Counted from the first letter of the stretch, positions 1 to 6,356 are shown. The stretch: 7,785 nt of DNA from Methanomassiliicoccaceae archaeon (GCA_009780795.1 WQZJ01000053.1:1-7785), one strand, 5' to 3'. Made by a program: numbers and translations. The notes: generated by a model from the sequence alone, not told the origin.

Positions 1-67
1 GCCCCTGAGTGCGTCTCGGACGGAGGCCGCAGGCCTCTGTCCGTGACCCGTGCAACCGGGTCGGGGC
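1..67. other. GC-rich hairpin cluster with composition break at its right edge
   Basis: By hand count 50 of 67 bases are G or C; the DNA just to the right is clearly AT-richer. Three nested pairings are visible: an 11-bp arm pair 18-28/32-42 with one G-T pair and a GCA loop; a 6-bp pair 45-50/57-62; and an outer GCCCC 1-5 with GGGGC 63-67. The block could be the end of another mobile element, a structured RNA, or ordinary coding DNA. The tail-tip frame reads through it, but its translation there (APECVSDGGRRPLSV) does not look like tail protein. The function is unknown. Confidence 0.35.
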
Positions 68-1362
68 AAGTGTCAAATTGTCAAGTTTCCAAAACACTCA
101 GCGGAGCTACTGTCAAAGTCAGGATAGAACAGATCGAAGACATCTCTTACAGCAGACTGTGCCCGTACATGTATGAATACGGTGAAGATGAAGTTCCGTA
201 CATCACTAATCCCGATGGTTCGAGGATGGATAAATTGTTCAAAATGAGTAATAATTTAGCGGATGTACAGATGCCTTCTTTTCCAAGGCCGTTGAACGCC
301 ATAAGGCGGTCTACGATACCGGGCAGGCCAAGAAGTATATATTATGGATGCGGCTCACCCAACTCAACGTGTTATCAGTTAACAAATGATTTCGAGCAAC
401 AGTTCGGCGCCACTTATAAAGCAAATGCTGGAGATATATTCGTATCTCCTGATGGAACTGTGATATGGCAGTTACAGCACGCGTCTCTCCGCACCTGGAC
501 ATACGTTATCGGCTCAATAGCACCCACTCTTAAAATAAACAAGGATTTTTATATCTTTGAGAACACAGACGTGACTTTTTCGAACTCTGAACTGGTGCAA
601 ACGCCTCAACCCATTCCGATAGGATGGGAGTTTGACATGGATCTGACGGAGCATGAAATGAAATTTGCATATCTGCCGATATTCGCACCGGATCTGTTCG
701 GATCGTTGGAAAAAAACAACACAAACTTCAGGTTCCGATATATAGTTGACAATACGGGATGGTATCTGGAGATCGATGCTGCATTGGGTAAAATAGTGAT
801 ACCGTCCTCTAAACTCCCATATGTGAGTGATACTTGGAAAGCGTATCAGATGCGTGAGATGGAGTATGATCGCGCTGAACGCGACCGAGCAATTCGGGGC
901 GCCAGAGATAAATTCATGGGCGATGTTGCCAGAGGCTTCACTAACGGTGCATTGGCTGCCGGATTATCTGCTTCTACGGCAACTTTTGCCCCCGTGGTCG
1001 GAGGAATAGCCGTAATAAGTTCCATCTTGGGAGCCGCATCAGACAGGAGCGCCGCAATATCTGATGCTAAAATGATGCAAGAAAATAAGGAAAAATTGAT
1101 GTACAACGCCATAGACACATATTACAACGGAGGATACGGTTACAGACTGATATTCAGTGATGCTTTCGTCGTCAGAGTAGCAATGCCGGTAGAGGACATG
1201 GATGAAACTGTACTGATATCCGGGTATTCATGCACAGGTAATATGGAAACTGCATTGGAAAAGGGCTATTTACAGGGGACCCCTGAGCCTTCGTCAGAGA
1301 TCAAAGGAACATTAAAGGACATACTGATCTCAGAGATTCAAATGGGCGTGTGGTTGTTATAG
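1..1362 (+). CDS. Tail-tip/tail-knob protein, phi29 gp9-like, 5' partial
   Basis: Probable virion tail-tip protein that would plug the tail and breach the host membrane during genome delivery. The frame is open to the left edge. A GTG at 43 gives 439 aa, but no ribosome binding site supports it, so I treat the gene as 5' partial. Numbering from that GTG: residues 1-260 are beta-rich and aromatic, as in tail tubes; 266-291 form a charged helix; 302-331 are a Gly/Ala/Ser/Ile-rich hydrophobic stretch; 364-439 form a closing domain with GYGYRL and a final MGVWLL. This order matches phi29 gp9 as I remember it (599 aa, pore-forming loop, C-terminal YGYK...NGITLW). By that comparison about 100 N-terminal residues are missing. 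No signal peptide is seen. It faces convergent small gene A, 73 bases downstream. It could instead be an unrelated viral tail protein. Virion protein is likely; the gp9 assignment is moderate. Confidence 0.6.
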   Translation, partial: APECVSDGGRRPLSVTRATGSGQVSNCQVSKTLSGATVKVRIEQIEDISYSRLCPYMYEYGEDEVPYITNPDGSRMDKLFKMSNNLADVQMPSFPRPLNAIRRSTIPGRPRSIYYGCGSPNSTCYQLTNDFEQQFGATYKANAGDIFVSPDGTVIWQLQHASLRTWTYVIGSIAPTLKINKDFYIFENTDVTFSNSELVQTPQPIPIGWEFDMDLTEHEMKFAYLPIFAPDLFGSLEKNNTNFRFRYIVDNTGWYLEIDAALGKIVIPSSKLPYVSDTWKAYQMREMEYDRAERDRAIRGARDKFMGDVARGFTNGALAAGLSASTATFAPVVGGIAVISSILGAASDRSAAISDAKMMQENKEKLMYNAIDTYYNGGYGYRLIFSDAFVVRVAMPVEDMDETVLISGYSCTGNMETALEKGYLQGTPEPSSEIKGTLKDILISEIQMGVWLL

Positions 1363-1371
1363 GCCTATATA

Positions 1372-1386
1372 TCTCCATGATTGGAG
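1372..1386. terminator. Small hairpin between convergent genes
   Basis: A 5-bp inverted repeat CTCCA/TGGAG (1373-1377 and 1382-1386) with loop TGAT lies ten bases after the tail-tip stop codon. It sits in the 73-base gap between two convergent genes, where a transcription stop is expected. There is no clear T-run after it on the plus strand, so this is a weak call based mostly on position. Confidence 0.2.
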
Positions 1387-1435
1387 GGTCTCGACGATTA
1401 TGATTCACGTAGGTCGGCGGTTCGTGCTAAAGGAG

Positions 1436-1639
1436 TTATTTATCTAATTTTTTGCTTATCTCTCCTAAAATTCTCGTATTTTCTCTCATGACTGATATTT
1501 TTTCTTTTTCTAATTCTATCATCACACGAACCAGATCGTTAAGTTCTCGGTAAAGGCCTGTCGTATTTAAGACGCTGGCTTTCTTAATCTTTGTAGTATC
1601 ATTCGATTCCATGGTCGATGACAATACACACAACCTCAT
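1436..1639 (-). CDS. 67-aa coiled-coil protein, copy A (unknown function)
   Basis: I do not recognise this family. The protein has a short polar N-terminus, a variable block at residues 20-27, and one long amphipathic helix at about 29-65 with heptad-like hydrophobics (L33, V37, M40, M51, L58, I61, L65). There is no membrane segment and no obvious DNA-binding fold. Evidence that it is real: a paralogue at 3543-3740 differs by 10 synonymous codons, and over residues 28-65 there are 7 synonymous against 3 conservative or near-neutral replacements. I chose the ATG at 1639 because similarity continues through it into a shared AT-rich leader; the ATG at 1612 (58 aa) is the alternative. It runs against the flanking tail genes, so it probably has its own promoter, like a viral moron gene. 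It could also be a regulator, a fibre accessory protein or a small antitoxin-like protein. Confidence 0.6.
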   Translation of the reverse strand: MRLCVLSSTMESNDTTKIKKASVLNTTGLYRELNDLVRVMIELEKEKISVMRENTRILGEISKKLDK

Positions 1640-1655
1640 ATTTTTTTCTATTACC
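1442..1655. repeat. Left copy of a diverged direct repeat carrying the 67-aa gene
   Basis: This stretch aligns with 3543-3756 at a constant offset of 2101 bases. I count roughly 85% identity over the coding part. It includes an unbroken identical stretch of about 34 bases around the internal ATG and a shared leader ending GTAATAGAAAAA before the first ATG (read on the minus strand). Similarity fades beyond about 1655. The two copies flank the insertion sequence but are too diverged to be a recent target duplication. They are paralogous gene copies. Confidence 0.8.
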
Positions 1656-1820
1656 TGAGTTCGACAGTTCAAAATTATTGCACATTGTTTAACGTGGAAA
1701 TTTGACAGATAAATTGCACCTTCTTAGCACCACTGTTTTTTCATGCTGGTCTATCGCAGATGATCATTAAATACGCCCCGTGTATCGAAATTATTGTCAA
1801 CTATTGCAAAGAGAAATTTG
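1640..1820. other. AT-rich intergenic region between small gene A and the IS
   Basis: I find no open frame with a plausible start. The part next to 1640 should hold the promoter of small gene A on the minus strand; an AT-rich CAATAATTTT about 35 bases upstream of its ATG is a weak TATA candidate. The only other structure found is the 16-bp sequence at 1757-1772, which recurs downstream of the fibre gene. Confidence 0.4.
1757..1772 (+). repeat. 16-bp direct repeat, left copy (CAGATGATCATTAAAT)
   Basis: An exact copy is present in the same orientation at 6333-6348. The core ATGATCAT is a perfect 8-bp palindrome, so it could be a protein or recombinase binding site. The two copies bracket the IS, small gene B and the fibre gene. 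No integrase gene is present in the window. Confidence 0.5.
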
Positions 1821-1835
1821 ACCCGACCTCGACAT
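1821..1835 (+). repeat. IS left terminal inverted repeat
   Basis: ACCCGACCTCGACAT is the exact reverse complement of 3527-3541. It lies 54 bases upstream of the GTG start of the transposase. The outermost A/T pair may be chance, so the true end could be 1822. Confidence 0.85.
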
Positions 1836-1889
1836 CTGATGCCGATGGCGATGCGAGCGTTTTGTAATTGATGCGACCGAAAACAAGAA

Positions 1890-3419
1890 GTGTCCTCCTT
1901 CAAATACAGTGCTGTGAAACAAACAGTATTAACCGAAGAGAGGACGAAGGTCCCATTGCCGAACGACAATATATCAATTCCGTATGGTTTGTCGAAGAGT
2001 GTCGAACATTATCTCGGATCCGTCGGCGTTTTGGTTCTCGCGGATACGTTCAAGGAACGCGGAGTTCCGTTAAGCCGTGTGATCGTTGCCGTATGCACGT
2101 GCATACTCATGGGAAGCAATTCGATGCAAAGATGCGCAGATTGGTTGTCCGATGCGAACGTTAGAAAAGAATTCGGAATCGAGAAGAAAGTATCGCAGAG
2201 AACGATCAACCGCGCCCTCGAGATCGTCGTGGATCACGCGGGAGGGCTTATGGTCAGAGCATGGAAGGGATTGAGCGAACGATATCGGTTCGATGATACA
2301 GACACGAACGTCGATGGTTCCGCGGTCGTTTTCAACGGTCCCATGTCCGAACTCGGGAGGATCGGCCATCCTCGCGACTTCAAAGATCAAAGTCGTCCGC
2401 AGGTCGAATTCATGGTCGCTCAATTACAAAGGTCGAAGATACCGTTCTTCATACGGCCGTACGAAGGGAATACGGCCGATGTGACGCAATACCGTGATTC
2501 GCTTCCGGATATCTTCGATATGATACGCACCGGTTCATGGATCGTGATGGATAACGGCGGTGCCGCCGGTGATGTACTCGACTCAATAGTCGAAAGAGGT
2601 AACAAATATCTTACGAGAGTGAGGATGAACACATCCGATGACCTCCGCATTCTGGAGAATCGAGAAGAATGGGAATACGTTGAGGACGGTACGTGCTGTT
2701 TATCGCACACATTCACCTCTTCCGGGCGTACGACGTACATCTTCTTCTCCGTTGACAATCGGAGAAGGTCTTATAACGCTGCGGAAAGACGTGTCAGGAA
2801 GATGATCGATGCGGCTCGTTCCTATGATGACGGGAAATTCAAGGCGTCCGATTTCGTGACGGTGAAGAAGAACGTCGCCGCCGACGTGAATATCGAAGTA
2901 AGCGTACAGACAAAATTCGATTACGACGATCCCGACATGTTCGAATGGATGGTACTCGAGACGATGGGCGTGCGTTCCGGACATTTTAAGCTGGAATCTT
3001 CTGAGCAATTGACACCTTCAGAGGCATTGGGAAAATACCGTGCGAGATCGTCCGTCGAGCATCTGATACATTCTCTGAAAAGAGTCACAGGTCTCAAACC
3101 GTTACGGGTATGGAAGCGTTCGTCGATACACGGATCGATGATGCTGGCCTTATTTTCCGAAATGGCGATGGCGATGGCGAGATACGAGCTTGAACCGAGA
3201 ACGGAAACGAAAATGAAGAGCGGTAAGATGACGATCGAAGAGACAAGGCCGTCAACAGAATCCATGGTATGGTCGCTTAGTCAATTGACAGTTTGCAGGA
3301 TCGTGAACCGCGGATGCGTAAAAGAGGCGGTCTACAGCAATTGGAATCGTATTTCAAGCGAGGTCATGAACAATATCCGTTCGAATATGCCGCAAAAAGG
3401 AGTCTTTGCAGGCGGCTGA
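1890..3419 (+). CDS. DDE transposase, IS1634-like (IS4 superfamily)
   Basis: A 509-aa transposase that would excise and reinsert its element by DDE/RNase H-fold chemistry. Candidate catalytic residues are D142 (NVDGSAV), D221 (WIVMDNGG) and E390 in YRARSSVEHLIHSLKR, the Y-R-E-K pattern typical of the IS4 superfamily. GHPRDFKDQSRPQ at about 160-171 and the EGNTAD segment at about 192-197 match conserved blocks of the IS1634 family. The insertion domain between the second Asp and the Glu is beta-rich, as expected. The start is GTG 1890; an in-frame TGA at 1869-1871 limits any extension, and there is no strong ribosome binding site. The frame is unbroken and of normal family length, so it is probably active. 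It is the only gene of the IS, and its stop lies 122 bases inside the right end. The exact family within IS4 needs a profile search. Confidence 0.9.
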   Translation: MSSFKYSAVKQTVLTEERTKVPLPNDNISIPYGLSKSVEHYLGSVGVLVLADTFKERGVPLSRVIVAVCTCILMGSNSMQRCADWLSDANVRKEFGIEKKVSQRTINRALEIVVDHAGGLMVRAWKGLSERYRFDDTDTNVDGSAVVFNGPMSELGRIGHPRDFKDQSRPQVEFMVAQLQRSKIPFFIRPYEGNTADVTQYRDSLPDIFDMIRTGSWIVMDNGGAAGDVLDSIVERGNKYLTRVRMNTSDDLRILENREEWEYVEDGTCCLSHTFTSSGRTTYIFFSVDNRRRSYNAAERRVRKMIDAARSYDDGKFKASDFVTVKKNVAADVNIEVSVQTKFDYDDPDMFEWMVLETMGVRSGHFKLESSEQLTPSEALGKYRARSSVEHLIHSLKRVTGLKPLRVWKRSSIHGSMMLALFSEMAMAMARYELEPRTETKMKSGKMTIEETRPSTESMVWSLSQLTVCRIVNRGCVKEAVYSNWNRISSEVMNNIRSNMPQKGVFAGG

Positions 3420-3460
3420 CCGTTCCGAAACCTGCCCGGAACACTGTCAGAGGGGCTCAT

Positions 3461-3480
3461 GGCATAGCGGAAGCTATGCC
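3461..3480 (+). terminator. Perfect 8-bp hairpin with GGAA loop after the transposase
   Basis: GGCATAGC (3461-3468) and GCTATGCC (3473-3480) pair perfectly around a GGAA tetraloop, a stable GNRA-type loop. It sits 41 bases after the transposase stop, inside the IS. It may end or stabilise the transposase mRNA, block read-through from outside, or be part of the end recognised by the transposase. No T-run follows it. Confidence 0.45.
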
Positions 3481-3526
3481 GGAAGTCCAACTGTCAAATG
3501 GCCGAACCTTGGAGACGTCATGCAAA

Positions 3527-3541
3527 ATGTCGAGGTCGGGT
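3527..3541 (-). repeat. IS right terminal inverted repeat
   Basis: ATGTCGAGGTCGGGT is the exact reverse complement of 1821-1835. It abuts the 3' end of small gene B, whose stop codon occupies 3543-3545. Confidence 0.85.
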
Positions 3542-3542
3542 T

Positions 3543-3740
3543 TTATAATTTTTTACTTATTTCCTCTAAAATCCTTGTATTTTCTCTCATGACAGTTATT
3601 TTTTCTTTTTCCAACTCTATCATCACACGAACCAGATCGTTAAATTCTCTGTAAAGGCCAATTGCAGTAATACCGCTGGCCCTCTTGATTTTTGTAGTAT
3701 CATTCGATTCCATGGTCGATGACAATGCGCACAACATCAT
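3543..3740 (-). CDS. 65-aa coiled-coil protein, copy B (unknown function, 3' clipped)
   Basis: This is a paralogue of the gene at 1436-1639: 54 of 65 aligned residues are identical. The core MESNDTTKIK and the helix LVRVMIELEKEK are unchanged. Differences cluster at residues 20-27, where 6 of 8 change. It ends at KKL, while copy A continues with two more residues (DK). The point where they part is the IS border, so the insertion replaced the last codons and the present TAA lies one base from the IS. The loss is probably harmless to the helix. The ATG at 3740 is directly followed by another ATG; the internal ATG at 3713 is a shorter option. The gene is divergent from the fibre gene, with 158 bases between them that should hold both promoters. 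Role unknown; the same moron, accessory or regulator options apply as for copy A. Confidence 0.6.
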   Translation of the reverse strand: MMLCALSSTMESNDTTKIKRASGITAIGLYREFNDLVRVMIELEKEKITVMRENTRILEEISKKL

Positions 3741-3756
3741 ATCTTTTTCTATTACT
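3543..3756. repeat. Right copy of the diverged direct repeat carrying the 67-aa gene
   Basis: Aligns with 1442-1655 without gaps through the coding part. The left end of the similarity coincides with the IS right end, so any further similarity on that side was lost or replaced when the IS arrived. On the other side the similarity includes the leader just upstream of the ATG and then fades. Confidence 0.8.
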
Positions 3757-3800
3757 GTTCCGACCGAACCTTAGCATACAACTGAATAATTGTAGCAGAA

Positions 3801-3815
3801 TTAGTATATAGCTAA
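3801..3815 (+). promoter_or_regulatory. Candidate TATA box/operator upstream of the fibre gene
   Basis: TTAGTATATAGCTAA contains an archaeal-type TATATA core and is itself close to palindromic (TTAG...CTAA). It lies about 95 bases before the fibre ATG. That would leave an untranslated leader of around 70 bases, longer than usual in archaea. It also sits in the divergent gap shared with small gene B, so it could be a regulator site for both genes. Confidence 0.35.
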
Positions 3816-3898
3816 TCGCCGTTAATGATTTGAAGTGATTGAATGTTTCTACAGCATTCTGCGCTCAATCGATCGACATCTGAAACGCAAATGTATGT

Positions 3899-6304
3899 GT
3901 GACTATTATGAACAGCATAAAACCTGACTGTGAAGATGAGACCAAATGGGAGAACTTCAAGAGCAGAGTTTGTAAAGTGATAGGGTCGTTGAAGAAAAGA
4001 ATAGCCAAACTGGAAGAACGGGACGGAAGCGAGATCATCGATGTACAAACGATGGAAATTCAACAGGGCTCTGTATCCGTTACAAATAGATCCTTGAGAT
4101 TATTCAGAAAGAACGGTAAAGCCGAGGACAGGCAGCAATATACTACCGGCAATTCCACAGGGGACCTCATAAGACTGGGCACACAGGCATTGGACCAGGA
4201 ACTTGTATATTGGGATGAGTCTCAAAAGATATGGAGGTCCCGGCCCGAGAACAGAACAGGTTCGTTCGTGGGCGTCTTTGATACCTTCTTGCTGTTGGAG
4301 ACCGTTACTGCTGAAAATGGCTCAACGGCAGTAGTGGCCAAAGATCCCGCTGAGAACGGGTGGTATGCATATGACGGTACGATCTGGAAATGGATCGCGC
4401 CTATCGAACACGATATGACGGACTACCAGCTCGTCAGCAATCTGTCACAGAATTTGACCGGAGATCCGAACAAATATCCGAGCGAATCCGTGTTCGTTCA
4501 AATGCCTGACGCCGTGGTCACTGGCATAAAAATGAACAGGATCGATAACGACCTGTTACGGTTTGACATTGACGCCGACTCTCCCCTGGGCGGTCACTCG
4601 GACACAGAGGCCATACCAATCCCTAACGCCGGTAAAGACGGACAAGGAGTTTACAACAATGGGCTCATGTCCTCTGCAGACAAAGAGAAACTAGATAATT
4701 TCAATCAATCCGGGGTCAGTGTATTGAAAGCCGATGCCGAATGGACCGGCACAACTAATTTAGATAATAATGCGTCCATCACAACCATCCCTGATGTGTC
4801 TCCATTTGAAGGAATGGTTGTCAGACTTCAACCATCGACATCTGTCGAATTCATAGATACTCGTACAATAAACATAAACGGTTCGGGTCAGAAACCGCTG
4901 GTCAGTAATATTTTTTCTGATTCTAGGCGCGAAACAGGCCCCTTCTTTTTCAGACTGATAAATAACAGATGGATCCGCCAACTGACAGTGGAGCAGATGC
5001 TTACGACAGGCGGACCGATAATAGCAGGAGGAGAGCAGACGATATCGGGATTGTTCGGAAAACCATCTGACTATCCGGACGATCGCGTTCATTACGCAAA
5101 AGTTGAATTCAAAAACTCACCCTCGTCTCCGTTCGGAATGACGGGAGACAATAACACGTATTTATGTCACGTAATGACGCGCAAATATCTCACTGTCGCG
5201 TATCAAGAGATAGAGGAAATAAACTCCAGATTTGGAAAGAGAGTAAGATATGGAAGTACGTCGTCCGATACATGGGAAGCATGGGGGAATGAGGATAAAA
5301 CCCCTGATGCAGACGTGGCGGCCGTGATATTACAACCGGCAACAACAGCATCCAAGACCTTTTACATCAAGAAGATTAACTCTACGGCGGTGCGCGGATC
5401 CGTGATCAAGATACAATTCATAATGGGTCACACGGCCAATGCTCTTTCGATCTCGCCGAATATAAGCATAGGGTGGACAGGGTCCAAAACAGTATACTAC
5501 AAAGGGTCGACAGCAATCCCGCCCATCGAGGCGGGAGGAATACGCTACCTGCTATGGGACGGCATACAGCTTCACTTGATAGATGATGCAGAGATAACGA
5601 CCAAAGAAGGTAAGATCATTGTCAGACCATCGTTCACATCTAGCTTATACGACGCCGAAGGATTTACCGCAACGGCATCAGGAACGGCGGCCAAAGTTGT
5701 CACTGTTTCCCCTGAAGTAGCAGATCCCATGCTGACAGGAATGCGTATCAGAGTATTGTTCCCGAACGGCACGAACGCAAATCAAAATTATACGCTGAAC
5801 GTGAACGGACGGGGCGCAAAGACAGTCTATGCGCTCAATGGCACCACGACCACAAAGCCCGCCATCCCCGCTGGTGAACGCAGGGTTTTTGAATATAACG
5901 GGACGAGTTTCAGGTTGATGAACGGACTACCTCTATGGACGGATGCACAAGGAAAGGTCAGACTTCTTACAGGTGAGCCTGATATTGTTGTCGAGACAGT
6001 TATATCGGGGACGCAGTGGTATAGGCTATATAGATCAGGATGGATCGAGCAGGGCGGGAGACTTACAAAAACATCTAATGCTGCTGAGACGATAACTTTC
6101 TTGAAAACAATGCTGAATACGAACTACTCGCTTAGCATTACGGTCGAGGATAGCAGGAGTACAGACGCATCAACTGTTTCTCCCAAAATAACAAATATAA
6201 CCGTTAATGGAATGCTCGTGAGGATCGCATCAGCTTGGAGCAACGGTGCCAATTTTTGGGCGAGCGGAGTTATAATATGGGAAGTAAAAGGAATGAGCGC
6301 TTAA
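3899..6304 (+). CDS. Modular viral tail fibre / receptor-binding protein
   Basis: An 801-aa virion fibre that would bind the host surface. Residues 14-42 form a charged coiled coil, probably for trimerisation or attachment to the virion. About 55-160 is a beta domain. Residues 255-268 (GLMSSADKEKLDNF) match a motif widespread in phage fibres. About 285-365, 470-562 and 590-679 look like three related beta modules, with NINGSGQKP (from 325) and LNVNGRGAKTV in the first and third. About 385-463, ending KRVRYGSTSSDTWEAWG, resembles a pyocin-knob module. Residues 704-801, opening WYRLYRSGWIEQGG, resemble the gp53-like fibre tip domain. No signal peptide or membrane anchor is present, which argues against a secreted adhesin. 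GTG 3899 and ATG 3908 (798 aa) are both possible; neither has a good ribosome binding site, and ATG 3908 may be better. It lies downstream of and co-oriented with the tail-tip gene. The exact domain families are from memory and were not searched. Confidence 0.82.
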   Translation: MTIMNSIKPDCEDETKWENFKSRVCKVIGSLKKRIAKLEERDGSEIIDVQTMEIQQGSVSVTNRSLRLFRKNGKAEDRQQYTTGNSTGDLIRLGTQALDQELVYWDESQKIWRSRPENRTGSFVGVFDTFLLLETVTAENGSTAVVAKDPAENGWYAYDGTIWKWIAPIEHDMTDYQLVSNLSQNLTGDPNKYPSESVFVQMPDAVVTGIKMNRIDNDLLRFDIDADSPLGGHSDTEAIPIPNAGKDGQGVYNNGLMSSADKEKLDNFNQSGVSVLKADAEWTGTTNLDNNASITTIPDVSPFEGMVVRLQPSTSVEFIDTRTININGSGQKPLVSNIFSDSRRETGPFFFRLINNRWIRQLTVEQMLTTGGPIIAGGEQTISGLFGKPSDYPDDRVHYAKVEFKNSPSSPFGMTGDNNTYLCHVMTRKYLTVAYQEIEEINSRFGKRVRYGSTSSDTWEAWGNEDKTPDADVAAVILQPATTASKTFYIKKINSTAVRGSVIKIQFIMGHTANALSISPNISIGWTGSKTVYYKGSTAIPPIEAGGIRYLLWDGIQLHLIDDAEITTKEGKIIVRPSFTSSLYDAEGFTATASGTAAKVVTVSPEVADPMLTGMRIRVLFPNGTNANQNYTLNVNGRGAKTVYALNGTTTTKPAIPAGERRVFEYNGTSFRLMNGLPLWTDAQGKVRLLTGEPDIVVETVISGTQWYRLYRSGWIEQGGRLTKTSNAAETITFLKTMLNTNYSLSITVEDSRSTDASTVSPKITNITVNGMLVRIASAWSNGANFWASGVIIWEVKGMSA

Positions 6305-6329
6305 TGTGCTGACATGTTAATAACACATT
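6303..6329 (+). terminator. Hairpin overlapping the fibre stop codon
   Basis: AATGTG (6303-6308) pairs with CACATT (6324-6329) around a 15-base loop that holds a smaller near-palindrome, TGTTAATAACA. It begins in the fibre stop codon. It may help end the late transcript or protect its 3' end. The stem is weak and AT-rich. Confidence 0.3.
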
Positions 6330-6332
6330 AGC

Positions 6333-6348
6333 CAGATGATCATTAAAT
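6333..6348 (+). repeat. 16-bp direct repeat, right copy (CAGATGATCATTAAAT)
   Basis: Exact copy of 1757-1772, 29 bases after the fibre stop codon. The sequences around the two copies are otherwise unrelated, apart from AT-richness. It may mark one end of an exchanged or inserted cassette, or be a binding site shared by two control regions. Confidence 0.5.
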
Positions 6349-6356
6349 TTACATAT

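Larger units (their letters stand above)
1821..3541 (+). mobile_element. Complete insertion sequence, IS1634/IS4-type, about 1.72 kb
   Basis: The element is bounded by 15-bp perfect terminal inverted repeats, ACCCGACCTCGACAT at 1821-1835 and its complement at 3527-3541. It holds one full-length transposase gene reading left to right. Codon use and GC (near 50%) differ from the AT-rich viral genes and the GC-richer ribosomal genes on either side. I found no target duplication: the left flank ends GAAATTTG and the right flank begins TTTATAATT. The insertion is therefore old, imprecisely bounded, or has rearranged its flanks. The right end lies one base from the stop codon of small gene B. The element looks intact and potentially mobile. 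Confidence 0.85.

Noticed and set aside
1..68. A tRNA with a long variable arm (outer GCCCC/GGGGC, large hairpin, T-arm-like hairpin directly before GGGGCA)
   Set aside because: The T-loop lacks the TTCRANY consensus, a 5-bp T-stem in the right register does not pair, and the variable arm would be 11 bp. The geometry does not fit.
2009..3265. Several minus-strand frames of about 100 codons inside the transposase gene
   Set aside because: All overlap a full-length transposase with recognisable catalytic motifs and show no protein features of their own.
3873..3883. TCGACATCTGA upstream of the fibre, matching part of the IS left end at 1829-1839
   Set aside because: Only 11 bases match, TCGACATCTG also occurs in the fibre gene near 4836, and the remaining TIR bases are absent. 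Probably chance.
1436..3926. Long target duplication made by an IS1634-type element, with the two small genes as its halves
   Set aside because: The copies differ at about 15% of positions with a coding substitution pattern, and similarity fades before reaching the left end of the IS. They are older paralogues, not a fresh duplication.
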